A DNA stretch of 53,161 nucleotides from Saccoglossus kowalevskii (lineage: Eukaryota > Hemichordata > Enteropneusta > Harrimaniidae). Each line of letters starts with the position of its first letter. The stretch's first letter is position 1. The stretch is from contig NW_003142305.1 in NCBI RefSeq assembly GCF_000003605.2, positions 307,259-360,419 of the forward strand, written 5' to 3'. Shown here one piece after another: positions 13,301 to 24,491 of the stretch. The notes beneath the pieces were generated by a model. The model ran no database searches. It had not been told where the DNA came from and was given only the letters and a program-made list of their open reading frames with translations. Both the position numbers and the translations under genes were made by a program.

Positions 13301-16300
13301 ATATTAAGGTCAGGTCGGTAGCGAATGTTACGTCGAAGCAGATGGCAGTGATTATCGAGGAACCGTCAGCATCACAGAACATGGTAAAACTTGTCAAAAC
13401 TGGTTGTCCCAAACACCACACCCGCATAATAAGATACCGCGAAATTATCTCACTGCTGGTCTCGGTGATCACAACTATTGCAGAAATCCCGATGGTTCGT
13501 CTGCCGCTTGGTGTTACACCACCGACCCTGGTACCACCTATGAAGACTGTGATATTGGGTTACCATCGCCTAATGAGTGTTCACGGGGTTAGTTTGAATT
13601 AAACAATAATTACAGTTGCAAAAGATTGGGCGTTACACGTTCACTGGTTCGGTGACTTTATTTAAAACTAATTTCACATTCAAATTATATGGGCAAATAT
13701 ACTAATAAATACTGTACTATCTGTTGTAATGTACACCAGTCCCAATGCACATTACATGAATAAATATATACAACCAGTTAAATGTGCCCTTTCGTAACTT
13801 GCTTCGTTTCACACTAGTCTCCACACTACATTTTCCATACAAATCAGTCTTTTTTCTTATTTATTCCACCGTAAATGGTGTTGGTTATATACCAGTGCAT
13901 TATTATTAATAATATTGCTTTAATGTATACAGACGTTAGCTGGTTAATACATCGGACGTATCAACAATAGATAAAAAACTAAAGGTTTTGAAAATAAAAA
14001 AACGCCAGTACATTACATACCCGTAAAACAATATTTGCTATATGACACCACCCAGGGAAATAAATCTCACAAAGACGATACGGTGAGATAGCTTTCATAT
14101 TTCTACCCAACAACTATAACTTATTAACACATTGACAATCGTATTATTGTTTTTTGTTTTGTGTTGCAGACATCGCATACATCGGATGCTTTACAATTTT
14201 CGACAACAGCAATACGCTGAAAGGTGCATGGAATGCCTCGGAAGATGCGAATCTGACGCCCGCTATGTGTGTGAGATTATGCGCCAATTACGGCACTTTA
14301 TATGCAACCCTGTTTGTCAACAACGAAGAACCAGGATGTTACTGTAGTAACATATACGATAAAAGCAGGCCATTGGATGATGCTGATTGTTCAGTTGCCT
14401 GCCCGGGTAACAGCGTTCTACACTGTGGTGGTTATGATGCAGAATCCGTGTACTACACAGGAATCCGTATGTATTTTAACTTGAGAAATGTGTTTGTGTA
14501 CTGATTTCTTTTTTAAACAGGCGGCCAGCTAAGCCCTTATTTGCATAGGTTGGTTCATACAGAATTGAATCCGTTAAGATTTAAACGCTGTCATAACCCA
14601 CACTTCGAGGCCGTTTTTCAGCAAACAAACTATAGGTTGAAGAACATTCACGGAGCTGTCAGACAGATATCTAATCTAGAATACTTTTGGATTGTATTTT
14701 TATATGATCCCATATTTGAACAGTGGCGGTATTGCGAGACAATTTTCACATAAATGGTTTGAGTACATAAAACATATTTGGTTTGCAAATAAACTTAACA
14801 AATATATATTTTGTAAATCATTTTCGGCATTGATGTACTGCATTTCAGCAAATTATTAGTTTTTATGCCGATGATGTTGCACGTTGACGCTAGAAAAAAG
14901 ACTGTTTCGACGTGATTATATTTACTATATAGTTCATATCCAAGCTAAGCTAGCTTGAATAACGTGATTTATACAGCTAACATTGGAGTATTGACACGTA
15001 TTTCCACATTGCAAATATGTGGCGAGGTCGGTGAACTTGATGTCTGAAAATATTTCTCATCATAGAGGAATTTAGCATATAATTTCAATTTCTCTTCGAA
15101 ATAACTAAATCGATCAAATGTGCTAGAGAAACATTATTTAATTATCACAGATGTTATATTAGTCGGAGCACGAAAACATTAAATAAGCATATTTTGAAGA
15201 CCTAGCCCGAACTGTGAAGTACCCTGGTTTTGTGTGGTTCAGAGTTAGTTTACGTTCCATGGACATGTCAGCTAGTCAGTGTACGGCTTAGTTTTAGTAC
15301 AGATTAAACATTTGGGTGATTTATGGTCTTTATTATCCTCTTTCATTTTATATCAGTAATAGAAATATTAGTTAGTGCGTGCAAAATTTGCAAATAAATG
15401 TCAAATTCATAACAAAATCGCATGGAAACGGATTAGCCGATCATATTTTTAAAACACATAAATATTTAAATTTCATTATGATATGAGTTGATAAATCGCA
15501 ATAGATCAGTAAAAACTAAGACCTATTTGCGAGGTTGCAATATGTCCTCTATCACACTGCGAAATGTTACACGCAATAGAATATGCAAATGAGAACTTGG
15601 ACGCCTATGATGATGTAACTGTTTTCAGGTAAAAGCAATGCACTCAGAGTAGGTTTTTATAGTATTGCTCATTTCACGCAATCGAAAAAATCACTTTATC
15701 ATTTGGTAAACATGGAATATTATCGCACAAAAAACGAAACATGATATTTATTTACTTCTAGTAGAAATTTCCCGAAGCGTGTCAATTATACTCAATATTT
15801 ATTTTTGTATTGCACGTTATGTAGCATAGTTGTATACACATACCACATACATTTATACGGTGGCGAGTTACAGTGGTTCATGATAAATGCGACAATAATT
15901 GACTGTAATTGTACGAAACCTGCATCCTAATCTGTGTACCAAATAAAGTACGGATACTGGAAAATTATTTGTGTTGATTTAATTATACTACATATAATTC
16001 ATGTTGTTTGGTATCGCCCTTTTGCAGCCACGCCAATAACTGGTACATGTGATCATGGTGGCGATGTTGGATTTTCTTACGGGGATCAGTGTTTTTCTCT
16101 CTATGTCGCCGAGTCTGATACCAGTTTAACATGGATGGATGCCGAGCGAAATTGTGTAATTAATGGCGGTCACCTGGCTAGTATATACGACAGACCCACC
16201 CTTGTGAGTATTTATAATTAATTTGTTCCTTCGAAGACGTCACTGGAAATCGCATTCACCTCTTCATCATTTAAATAAACTATTATATCCGTTAAGTTTG

Positions 16301-19300
16301 TCATAAACAGAAACAGAAACTTTGACTTCTTTCCATTTTTGAGACAACAAAGGGCTACGATGCCCAATGCAAAATTGAAGACAAAAATGTAGAGAAATAC
16401 ATGCTCCTTTCTCTCTATTGAGTCGGAAAGGCACACATAGCACTAAACACATAGTATTAAATGTCGACAAATTGTAGCGCAAACTTATCATATTGAGTAA
16501 CATCATATTATTATATTAATCACGACTTTCACAATGACAATATCCATACTTGGCAATGGTGTTTATTGAATCATTTTATCATACACAGGAAGCATTGGTG
16601 TATCATATATTTGACGCTTACGATGGCGGTGCAATAAAAGATGCCTTTATTGGCATCACACAGTTTGAAAAGAGACATGAATTGAAGTATATTGATGAAG
16701 ATAAAACCATACTTAGTTATGACAGCAGGGATTTATTTTATTATGAAGAACCTAAGACCGATGAATCGCCCAGTCACAACTGTGTTGGTAAATATTGAAT
16801 ATTGCATTTCATCGCGTTACGTTGAACCATGCCTCTTTTATATGGGTATGAATGAAACACGAATTTGCAGTACGCTAAATTCAACAAAACTTGTTATTTT
16901 AATTAATAAAGTAAAACAATTAACTAAGTTAATAATTTAATAACACACGTGATCATTTTTCAAACATTTTTTTATTTCAGTATTGGAAAGTGGTTACAGA
17001 TACAAGATGGCGGTCGGAAGTTGCTCTGACCTCAATGGGTACATATGTGAGAAAGATGCCAGTGGTAGGTATATAAGAACAACATCATTATACTTATTAA
17101 ATCAGTATACTTACACTAGACCTGCATACAATATTTTTTGGATTTTTTTCCATAAAATAAAATATCATGGGAGTGTATAAACATTTCGCGGTAACCCGGC
17201 TTTCACTATTTATTCACTCCCCTATTTTATTTCATTGAAAAAAACACCAGCAAATAAACAAGAGACTGTATGCAAGTAAAGTTCTATCTTGAATCTAAAT
17301 ATGTATCACTAGCGTATTGTTTTTTCACAGTTACAGCGGATCCGGCAAATTGTGGTGTCGACGACCTTGGCGTAGAATATGGTGGCAATTGCTTTCATTT
17401 TGTATCGATGGCACTGCCGTGGTCGAATGCAAATTTCATCTGTTCGAAGTATGGAGGAAGGCTAGCTACAATACCGGACAGGGCTACACATGTGAGTTTT
17501 CATTTCCATATCATGATAAAGAGTCTTGGCAATGGACTCACAATACACATTTTCTATAAATCGCGCATTTAGGGAAGTGGGAAAAGGACATACCATAGGG
17601 AAATCATGAACACAAAAAAAAATGATTGACAAAAATTAAGAGAACAATTCTTAATATCAAAACAAAAAGTATACTACACTACATAGTCAAATCTGTAAGA
17701 GAATGATATATAAACTACATGGAATTAAGTAGGAACATCACATCAAACGGTTTTTGTTTGAAACCTGCAGCTGCAACGGTGACATTGATGTCACTTGGAA
17801 TCATCTGTGTAACAGTTATTGTATTTAATCACGTGCCAAAATTATCTGACAAAACACCAATCTCAGTGTCAAGGCTAGTCTAACCCTTGGTTTAATAGTT
17901 TCTAACCCTTGGTTTAATAGTTTAGACAAAAAAAGACATAGTCTTTTTCAAAAGTCTGCATAATGTACTACCGGCTTGGACATATCGAATTGGTAGGAAA
18001 ATATATACCCAGTAGGTTGGAGAGAGTGGGATATTGCTTTAACGTTGTGGAACATTCAGGATAGTAAAATTAAAAGTATCTCTCTTGTCATACAGTCTGG
18101 ATTATTGTCTTAAAATCAAATACAAAGAGCCGATCTAAGTATGAATCAGAAGAAACAGATTCTGTAGTATTCTGAATATATCAGAATGGATATATCATTG
18201 GCATATTAATGAATTTAGAATGGTTGGTACATCATCAATAAATCTGAATTTGGCTTCATACGAATATTGGAATAATTTGCCATCAAAGAAGCACCATTTG
18301 TTTCCATCGGAATCTCGATACTTTGTTTAAACATATATCCTCCAAACTCGAAAAATATATATGTTGTCAATACAATAATGTTATCTTTCGTGTAGAAAGG
18401 TTTTGCGTCAGTCTTGTTCTGTGTAGCGATGTTCTTAATGCGTAATTTCAATTTAACAAATGAATCGCTTCTTGGTGAATGGATGACACAAAGGCCGTTC
18501 AAATAGTCTTCCTTCAATGAAAATTAAGTTTTTGAGAGACTTGTTCATATACTATTACTAGATTATAGCAAACGACTACACATCACTGGCACAAGCAATC
18601 GATGGTCGATTCCAGCGATGATTCCAGCGACATTGTCCCATTGATTGTGTCATGTTGACGTCATGTTGAAGCGTTCTATCACTAGAAGGTGCAATTTATT
18701 TGTTTCAGGAATTTCTTCGCCGGCCGTTTTTGTTATCTGGTAATACAGGCAATGTATGGATTGGATCACATTATGATACTGGAGTGGGTGCTTTGCTGTA
18801 TGCAGATAACACGCCTGTAGGAACGTACACTCCTATCACCGATCTTGTTAACGAGAGCGGAGACTGTGTTGGTATGTACATTGCATTCTTAACATTGCTC
18901 ATACCGCCATGCTTTGTGCGGCGCAGGTGGGTAATTAATTTATTAATAAAAGCTTTTCATTAATTGTGTTTTTCGAATTGAATGTCGTGAGATTATTTAT
19001 TGTAAAAACGGTGAAAACAAACATCCTGCAAAAACAAAAACATATTCAATTTTTCTTTTCCGGTCTGCTTACAGTGGTGATGCGCATTTTCCGAGTTTAG
19101 GGTTCGAATCTCGTGGTTCGTATGTGCCCGTAATTTTGAGGTTTCACTATCTATTCCCACAGTATCGATGGAATTTAAAAGTAGGATATGATATGGGAAT
19201 ATAATATATGTTGACAGATATTGTATGCATTATATGGGTTTCAAAACTAAATTTAATGTGATAATATCTAAGTTAAATGTATTGTTTGATATCTTCTATT

Positions 19301-21879
19301 CTAGAAACCATTATTATCTGTAATCTTGACGTATGTCTTTCGGAAAGTGATCTCCCAGGATTACCGTTGATAAAATAATTTAATAACATGTTCATTTATC
19401 ATCGCAGTACGACAAATTTGGTTATGGCATCATGTGTTATTAGTAATGTCAGGGAAGTGTTAATACATGATTTTAATGGTGGCAAGATTTCCAAATGTAT
19501 CACATTCTATACTGTTGCGAATTACGAACGTCCTAATAACCTTAATCAATCGTTTAAAAATGTATCGCTTAATTTAAAATTTTGTAAAAATCTTTTATGT
19601 AAGTCACTACGTACCTCAAATATAATGTCAGCAAATTCAGTTTCATTACCTTACTATATATATAATTTTCTGGTTTCAGAGATGCATTACGAATACTATT
19701 ATGTTTGGACTCGCCAGAGCTGCACATCAAACAACTTATTCATCTGTCAGGAAGGTAAGTAATGGAAGTGAAATAATTTAACTAGCAGAATGAGTATAAG
19801 TGGTAACAAAAATCAAGGAATATAAACGTCTGCTCCAGTGTACAAATTGAGGATTTGCAATCTTAGATCGAATTTTCCCCAGTGACGAATGAATCAAAAT
19901 AGTTTTCTGCAAACGTAAGTGATCTGACAAAAATACAATGTGTGTGTTTAATGTATATTGCTCACTTTATGATAATATAAATTATATTATTTAATCGTCG
20001 TCGTAAGTGTGTTTTCCCTAAAGTTATTTTCACATATATGTCTGCCATCGTGAAAATTAACACAGTCAGTCTCCTTGAATAATTATTCATGTTTATGCAA
20101 ATACGAAGGGAATAATAGATCAGCTTTGGCGAGTAAGGTCTACCCATTTGTTCAAACAACGCCCCCCTTTTTAGAGTGATTCGTGATTGTAGGAAATATA
20201 TAACAGGTCCACTTTCATACATTAAAGCGCACCAGACTTATTGATAGGCACTATAACAATGCTCGCTTGCAATAATCGCAATATGATTGTGCTCATGACT
20301 AGGTTCATGTGAGGAATGTCGGAGTGATTGCCCGCCATGATTGAACTGTTGTTTGGAATGTATATTATCATATATAATCCTGCCATTGACCGAGTGTAAC
20401 CGAGTGTAATAATGGCTGGTCAGACTCAGCTTAACATATCCCTAGTATATATTATCCCTGCTACAACACAGATGTGTCTCGGAAATTATGCTTAAAGTTC
20501 AGGTGTCTGTGTTCAAATTGACTTCGCCTTACCAAATACAACAAACGTTTTGAAGTTTTAACATATTATTATAAAGGTTATTGATGAAGCTAATCATAAC
20601 TTGTTCGAATCCTGCTCCACACACCACTACATTACACATGCTTCAAGCACCGGACCTTCCAGTTTACTTTATATTTTACTGTTGATTATGTACTATACTA
20701 TGAGAATTAATTCAACATATGCCCCGGTTATCAAGGCTACTGATTAATTTTTTTTACAAACACATTATAAGTGGAAGAGCACACATAAAGTAAACAATGA
20801 TTTCGGTATATATAATAGGTAATCGTTAATTAATTGAGACTAGCTTCGGAGGTCAGCCATTCATACTAATGTTATTTTTTGTTATATGCCACAAATGCGT
20901 GATAAATGTGTTTAACACTTTTTTATTTTAGATTTGGATATAGCGACTGGATGTCCATACGGTAAGCAATGTTGTATATTTTTGTTGTGTCGTATTACTA
21001 TATACATTCTTCAAAGCATACAGTGATGCTCCCTGAGCAACCAATTTTCTTTTGAGGTTTGATTGGAGTTCTCTGCATTGGTAATCCATATTACATAATT
21101 TTTAACTGTCTTTCGTTGTAGGCTGGACGTATGACAGTGGTAGCTGTTATTCGTACAAAGAAGGTACGGATTTTGAGACTATTTATATGATGTCACTGGC
21201 CATGAGCAATATGTGAGTATTTCTTTTTTTGCGAGACATTATTCATATACTTACATAGTAGTGTATGTGGCTTAAATGTGAATATTTGTCTGTATTTTCA
21301 GGGCTGGTGCTGATTTGGTAACTATAATCGACGCCGCGGAAAATCAGTTTGTTAAAGATTTTGCCCTGAGTTCTTGTACATCGTGTCAATACGCATGGAT
21401 TGGTAAGCCTATTTAACGTGTGATTGGTTGTTAGACAGAGGTTACCATAAGTAATTGTATTTCTGTCGTAGCAAGGCTCCTCACTAATGATTGGTAAAGG
21501 TATTGCGGGACATCCGTCGTGTTATCGACATAATTATTCTCAAATATGTGGTCCTTTGTTCACATCGCTCGTTCTTTTTACAGTCAGATGTAATAAAAAT
21601 TATCTCACGATAATATTTAAATCGTTGACTATAACGAGACGTGTGCTCAGTTATGTCATTTTTCGTTTCATCACAGGATATACGGACATGTACGAGGAAA
21701 ACCTATTTGAGTGGATACGATACGAGGGATCATCATACACAAACTGGTCTCCATCAAATCCAGTTAACAGTGCGTTAAACAATTGCGTGGTCATCGATTT
21801 GAGCGACGGAACATGGATTAATAACCTGTGTCTAGAATCCCTCCCGTATGTGTGTGAGATTACGCCGTTTACAGTGTAG
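7237..21879 (+). CDS. Secreted EGF-kringle-WSC-triple C-type lectin protein (whole gene)
   Basis: Fourteen coding exons: 7237-7344, 12601-12757, 13309-13587, 14170-14466, 16028-16203, 16589-16787, 16981-17064, 17331-17491, 18709-18871, 19680-19754, 20932-20961, 21122-21212, 21302-21402 and 21677-21879. They sum to 2124 nt, giving 707 aa plus TAG. All junctions are GT-AG and phase-consistent. Domain order is signal peptide (1-22), EGF-like (45-80), kringle (95-173), WSC (186-277), then CTLD1 (288-430), CTLD2 (440-564) and CTLD3 (574-703). No transmembrane helix or GPI tail is seen, so the product should be secreted. Kringle-WSC is the Kremen pairing; lectin folds follow where Kremen has CUB. 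Role inferred only: extracellular recognition or adhesion, perhaps immune or developmental. Exon 1 is the least certain part; the domain exons are secure. Confidence 0.85.
7345..12600 (+). other. Intron 1 of the EGF-kringle-WSC-lectin gene
   Basis: A 5.26-kb intron bounded by GTAAGG and TATACTAG. I find no further domain exon in it. It contains CA-rich sequence near 7371-7386, a short inverted-repeat element at 11954-12145 with a run of eleven G inside it, and a GT-rich stretch ending in poly-G near 12330-12360. Confidence 0.5.
11954..12145. mobile_element. Short non-autonomous DNA transposon (MITE-like), ends CAGTGGCGG
   Basis: The left end reads CAGAGGTGGCGGCACG and the right end, read on the other strand, CAGTGGCGGCAGCACGG. 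These are imperfect terminal inverted repeats about 190 bp apart, both flanked by a TTTT stretch. The interior is G-rich next to the left end and C-rich next to the right, unlike the AT-rich surroundings. Ends of this kind are common on animal hAT-like and related DNA transposons; the superfamily is not assigned. No coding capacity. Confidence 0.55.
12601..12757 (+). CDS. EGF-like domain exon
   Basis: Phase 0 in, phase 1 out. Residues 37-88 contain DICDTQPC, then CQPSC, then ICMC and a final Cys in GLRCNEL, matching the EGF spacing (CxC pair followed by eight or nine residues and the last Cys). There are seven cysteines after residue 45 rather than six: an extra one sits between the third and fourth canonical positions. 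Another Cys lies just upstream in VCVSAD, so a further disulphide is possible. No calcium-binding consensus is complete. Confidence 0.75.
13018..13140. promoter_or_regulatory. GC-rich patch with NRF1-like words inside intron 2
   Basis: A short GC-rich patch in an AT-rich intron contains CTGCGCACGCGCG near 13025 and CACATGCGCAGGCG near 13118, both close to the NRF1 consensus GCGCATGCGC. It could be an internal promoter or enhancer, or simply part of a dispersed repeat, since similar words recur near 39.6 kb. Confidence 0.2.
13309..13587 (+). CDS. Kringle domain exon
   Basis: A single phase 1-1 exon carrying a whole kringle (residues about 95-173). All six cysteines are present, in SECYV, GKTCQNW, NYCRNPDG, AWCYTTDP, YEDCDIG and NEC. 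The YRGT, PHPH and NYCRNPDG signatures of kringles are intact. In lysine-binding kringles the anionic centre is DxD after CRNP; here it reads NPDGSS, so one acidic residue is replaced by Ser and classical lysine binding is doubtful. Acceptor choice: using AG at 13312-13313 would give an immediate stop, so the exon starts at 13309. Confidence 0.93.
14170..14466 (+). CDS. WSC domain exon
   Basis: One phase 1-1 exon encoding residues about 182-280, starting DIAYIGCF. It shows the WSC pattern: YIGCF, a central CVRLCANYGTLYATL, then EPGCYCSN and the terminal DCSVACPGN and HCGGYDAESVYYTG. Eight cysteines sit in the expected order. WSC domains are extracellular and putatively carbohydrate binding. 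Placement right after a kringle is otherwise characteristic of Kremen proteins (family knowledge). Confidence 0.93.
16028..17064 (+). CDS. C-type lectin-like domain 1 (three exons)
   Basis: Exons 16028-16203, 16589-16787 and 16981-17064 with phases 1-0-1-1. The first gives TGTCDHGG, YGDQCFSLY, LTWMDAERNC and GGHLASI, the N-terminal half of a long-form CTLD. The second gives AFIGITQF, equivalent to the WIGL motif. The third ends CSDLNGYICEKD. The calcium-site motifs EPN or QPD and WND are absent, so classical Ca-dependent sugar binding is unlikely. The exon pattern equals that of CTLD2, suggesting a three-exon duplication. Confidence 0.9.
17331..19754 (+). CDS. C-type lectin-like domain 2 (three exons)
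   Basis: Exons 17331-17491, 18709-18871 and 19680-19754, again with phases 1-0-1-1. Key segments are NCGVDD, YGGNCFHF, LPWSNANFIC and GGRLATIPD in the first, NVWIGSHYD and ESGDCV in the second, and SCTSNNLFICQEG in the third. Canonical calcium and sugar motifs are again missing. The 1.2-kb intron at 17492-18708 holds a perfect 22-bp tandem duplication, and the intron at 18872-19679 holds a possible tRNA-derived SINE. Confidence 0.9.
17880..17923. repeat. Perfect 22-bp tandem duplication
   Basis: Two adjacent identical copies of a 22-bp unit beginning CTAACCCTTGG, in the intron between the first two CTLD2 exons. Perfect identity implies a recent duplication. Confidence 0.95.
19066..19135 (+). 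mobile_element. Possible tRNA-derived SINE fragment
   Basis: TGCTTACAGTGG (A-box-like) is followed about 35 bp later by GGTTCGAATCTCG, a near-perfect RNA polymerase III B box. The implied T-arm does not pair well and no cloverleaf can be drawn, so a decayed tRNA-derived SINE is likelier than a working tRNA. It lies in an intron of the lectin gene. Confidence 0.35.
20932..21879 (+). CDS. C-type lectin-like domain 3 (four exons, C-terminus)
   Basis: Exons 20932-20961 (a 30-nt microexon), 21122-21212, 21302-21402 and 21677-21879, with internal phases 1-1-2-1, unlike CTLD1 and CTLD2. This is the most canonical of the three: ATGCPYGW, GSCYSY, ADLVTI, YAWIGYTD, YTNWSPSNP, NNCVVIDL, GTWINNLC and PYVCE. 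The EPN/QPD position reads SNP and WND reads WIN, so calcium-dependent sugar binding is uncertain. The reading frame stops at TAG 21877-21879, nine residues after the last domain Cys. Confidence 0.93.
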
Positions 21880-22166
21880 ATCGACGTATTTTTTTGTCTT
21901 GGAACCCAACTACGTGAGGTACTTGGTTCTGTGATGACGCGCATAAACGCCACCAAGTGGCTATAGCGTCAGTTGTTATGAACCGTGACCAGCCGTATGC
22001 AAATCAGTTACAAATAGTACATTAGGATGATATGTAAATCGTTATGATCACTCTAAACCATTTGTTTCAAGGGATAAAGAGATGTACTTTCACTCAATTA
22101 TTATTTTTCTAATTCTTTTTAGAGAATAATCTAACATGGTTGCGTTTGACTGCCAGTTGTAATGTC

Positions 22167-22172
22167 AATAAA
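22167..22172 (+). promoter_or_regulatory. Poly(A) signal AATAAA of the lectin gene
   Basis: AATAAA lies 288 bp after the stop codon on the same strand; a second copy is at 22442-22447. The first is preferred because it leaves room for the convergent gene, whose stop codon is at 22800. Confidence 0.5.
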
Positions 22173-22799
22173 GTACACTTCTATGCAATTTGACATCAAT
22201 ATATTATAAAATATTATTAATCTTGAGCAATGTTTTTCATGTAGCATCTTGATAAAACTGAAACCTTTGCTTTACTAGCAAACCTAGTTTGATGAAATAT
22301 TCCAATGCACATGCGTTCTGAATTTATCTATACGTACTGCTAAGTACAAACTCATGAATTTCATGAATCATGAATAATGTAAAGTTATTATTATTATTTT
22401 ATGATATCATACGCCACTGATTTTATCAAGATGTAATATCAAATAAAACGACTTGAACATTCTTAAAATATCAAAAAGTATTCACATTGTCCCTTGAGTG
22501 AGTTCTATGTCTTCAGTCTATATTGTGAACTACACCCCGAAACTCAGATTGCAAGGAAAGAAATCATTATCTGAATTTAAATACCACACCAAATAATATA
22601 ACCACACACAACGTTGCTTAAATACTATATTTATCTATATTATAGATGTGTATAACTAATACAAGTATATATTGAATGACACTTAAGTCATTGAAACTTG
22701 CACACTGTACATCTAATTTATAATTCCACTAGAACTGTTTGTTGATAATATCGTTAGAAAGTTAAGACTGATTTCGTATATTCATGTTCAGACTACTTT

Positions 22800-24491
22800 C
22801 TATGGAGTAATGAATTCGTAAGTTGCATTGAAACTATAGTCCATTTTCCCTTTGATGCGGATAAACTGCAAGACTACCGAGTTGCTCTCTGACGTCCACA
22901 GCAAATCTGTGTGCTGACCGCAAAGTGTTTGCATAGACGAGTCGCCATTGTCTTTGAATTCCTTGATCTAGAGCACATTAAAAATGAAATTAATAGCAGA
23001 GTATAATGAGTTAAAAATGAGTGGATGTAAGTTTGACTCGTGATAGGATGCGATGTAATCTACTGGTGCCTTATTCTATTTTCTTTGGACTGTACTAAAA
23101 ACCACAATGAGTGTGTCTGCATCTCCGGTGCGATATGTAAATTTTAAAACATTTAGCACACTTTCAAATGTCCATTCAAGGGTAATGGTCCGTTAATACC
23201 GAATTTCGACACATTATATGAGTGATATAAACGAAAAAAATATAGTGTAACTACGTCACTTTCTTAAATAATTCACGTAAAATTCCGAGTCGGCACATTA
23301 ATTACTATTCTAATGTTTAAAGGTTTACACAAACACTTCATATGTAAATATAAGATTATTTTCTATAATAAATTCATTTTTTTCATGAAATATTACAGAC
23401 ATCGAGATAAGATGTTCTTCATTTGTAATTCTTTGTTATGTAATATATTTTATGACGTGCGGTATATAATATACATTATACACAGTATGTAATAATATGT
23501 TGTAATTATACACCTCATATTCCTAGTAGTCAAACACTGAATTGAACATTTCGATATTTGTTGTACTAGTTTTCTTCGCGACAGAAGCAATCATGTAGTA
23601 CAGGGGTAATATATCACAATTGTTATTATTATGAACATGAGTGTGAATCACGAAAAATGATATTTATTTTTAATTTTTAAAATGATAAAGAAAGAATGTC
23701 GAAATTTGTTAAAAAGGCAATTATCCATATTAAATTTCATATTCCATTCAAACCAATGCAATCTGAATAAATTACAATGTTACTTTTTTTTAGCCGACTT
23801 TATTTTCACACACATTGTGTTTTGTTCATACTGGGACAGCATTATCTATACAAATATTGAACATCCAATTTGAAATTTGTTATCTTCAGGTCGACTATTT
23901 AAGAAGCATAACCATAAATAACATAGTGGCAAATAACATACGATTCATAAATTATATATTGATTTTGGTAATTGGGTTTTGGTAATTGGGTTGGTTCAAG
24001 CAAACCAGTAACTTCAATCGTAATATGGCAATTAGAATATGATTGAGATATGTAAAAATACACAAACATGATATGAACATGTGCGATTTTTGAGGTAAAT
24101 TATCCACCCAATCAAGTTATATCTATAGCTTTGAATATGGAAGTATCAATTTGATTTCCAAATTAAATATGTATTTGTTAACAATTGGCTGAGTTAGACT
24201 AGTTACTCTTGTTTATTTCGGTGGTTAGTGACCTTTAACCCTAACCATGATAACTATTGCATGGACAATTGATATTTTGGTATGTATAATAAAGTGTCAA
24301 TTTCACTTAAAATATACTCACGTTCAAACGGGTATTGTCACAAGAACTGTCAGGCATGAGGTCCATCATGTCGAAATGGATTTTAATAATCTGACCAATT
24401 GAAGCAATAAGTTCGTAAATGCACATTAAACTCCTCCTAATTGCATGTGAGGAAATTGTTCCTGAAGAGTCAGTGCTTAGGTAGTTGCAAC
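22800..24491 (-). CDS. CUB domain 3 (degenerate) and C-terminus
   Basis: Exons 24322-24491 and 22800-22961, phases 1-0-stop, residues about 1211-1320. [47 protein letters not shown] and YSFNATYEF keep the four cysteines and core pattern. The SPNYP motif is lost and the calcium residues are not evident. The stop is TAG at 22802-22800. No obvious poly(A) signal was located in the 920 bp before the convergent gene ends. Confidence 0.88.

Noticed and set aside
14541-14753. 70-codon plus-strand frame after the WSC exon.
   Set aside because: The WSC exon already ends at a clean phase-1 donor at 14467, and the preceding acceptor-like AG opens a frame that stops at once. The CAGTGGCGG at 14720 has no matching inverted end nearby.
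20601-20625. TTGTTCGAATCCTGC resembling a Pol III B box.
   Set aside because: No A box at suitable distance and no cloverleaf.
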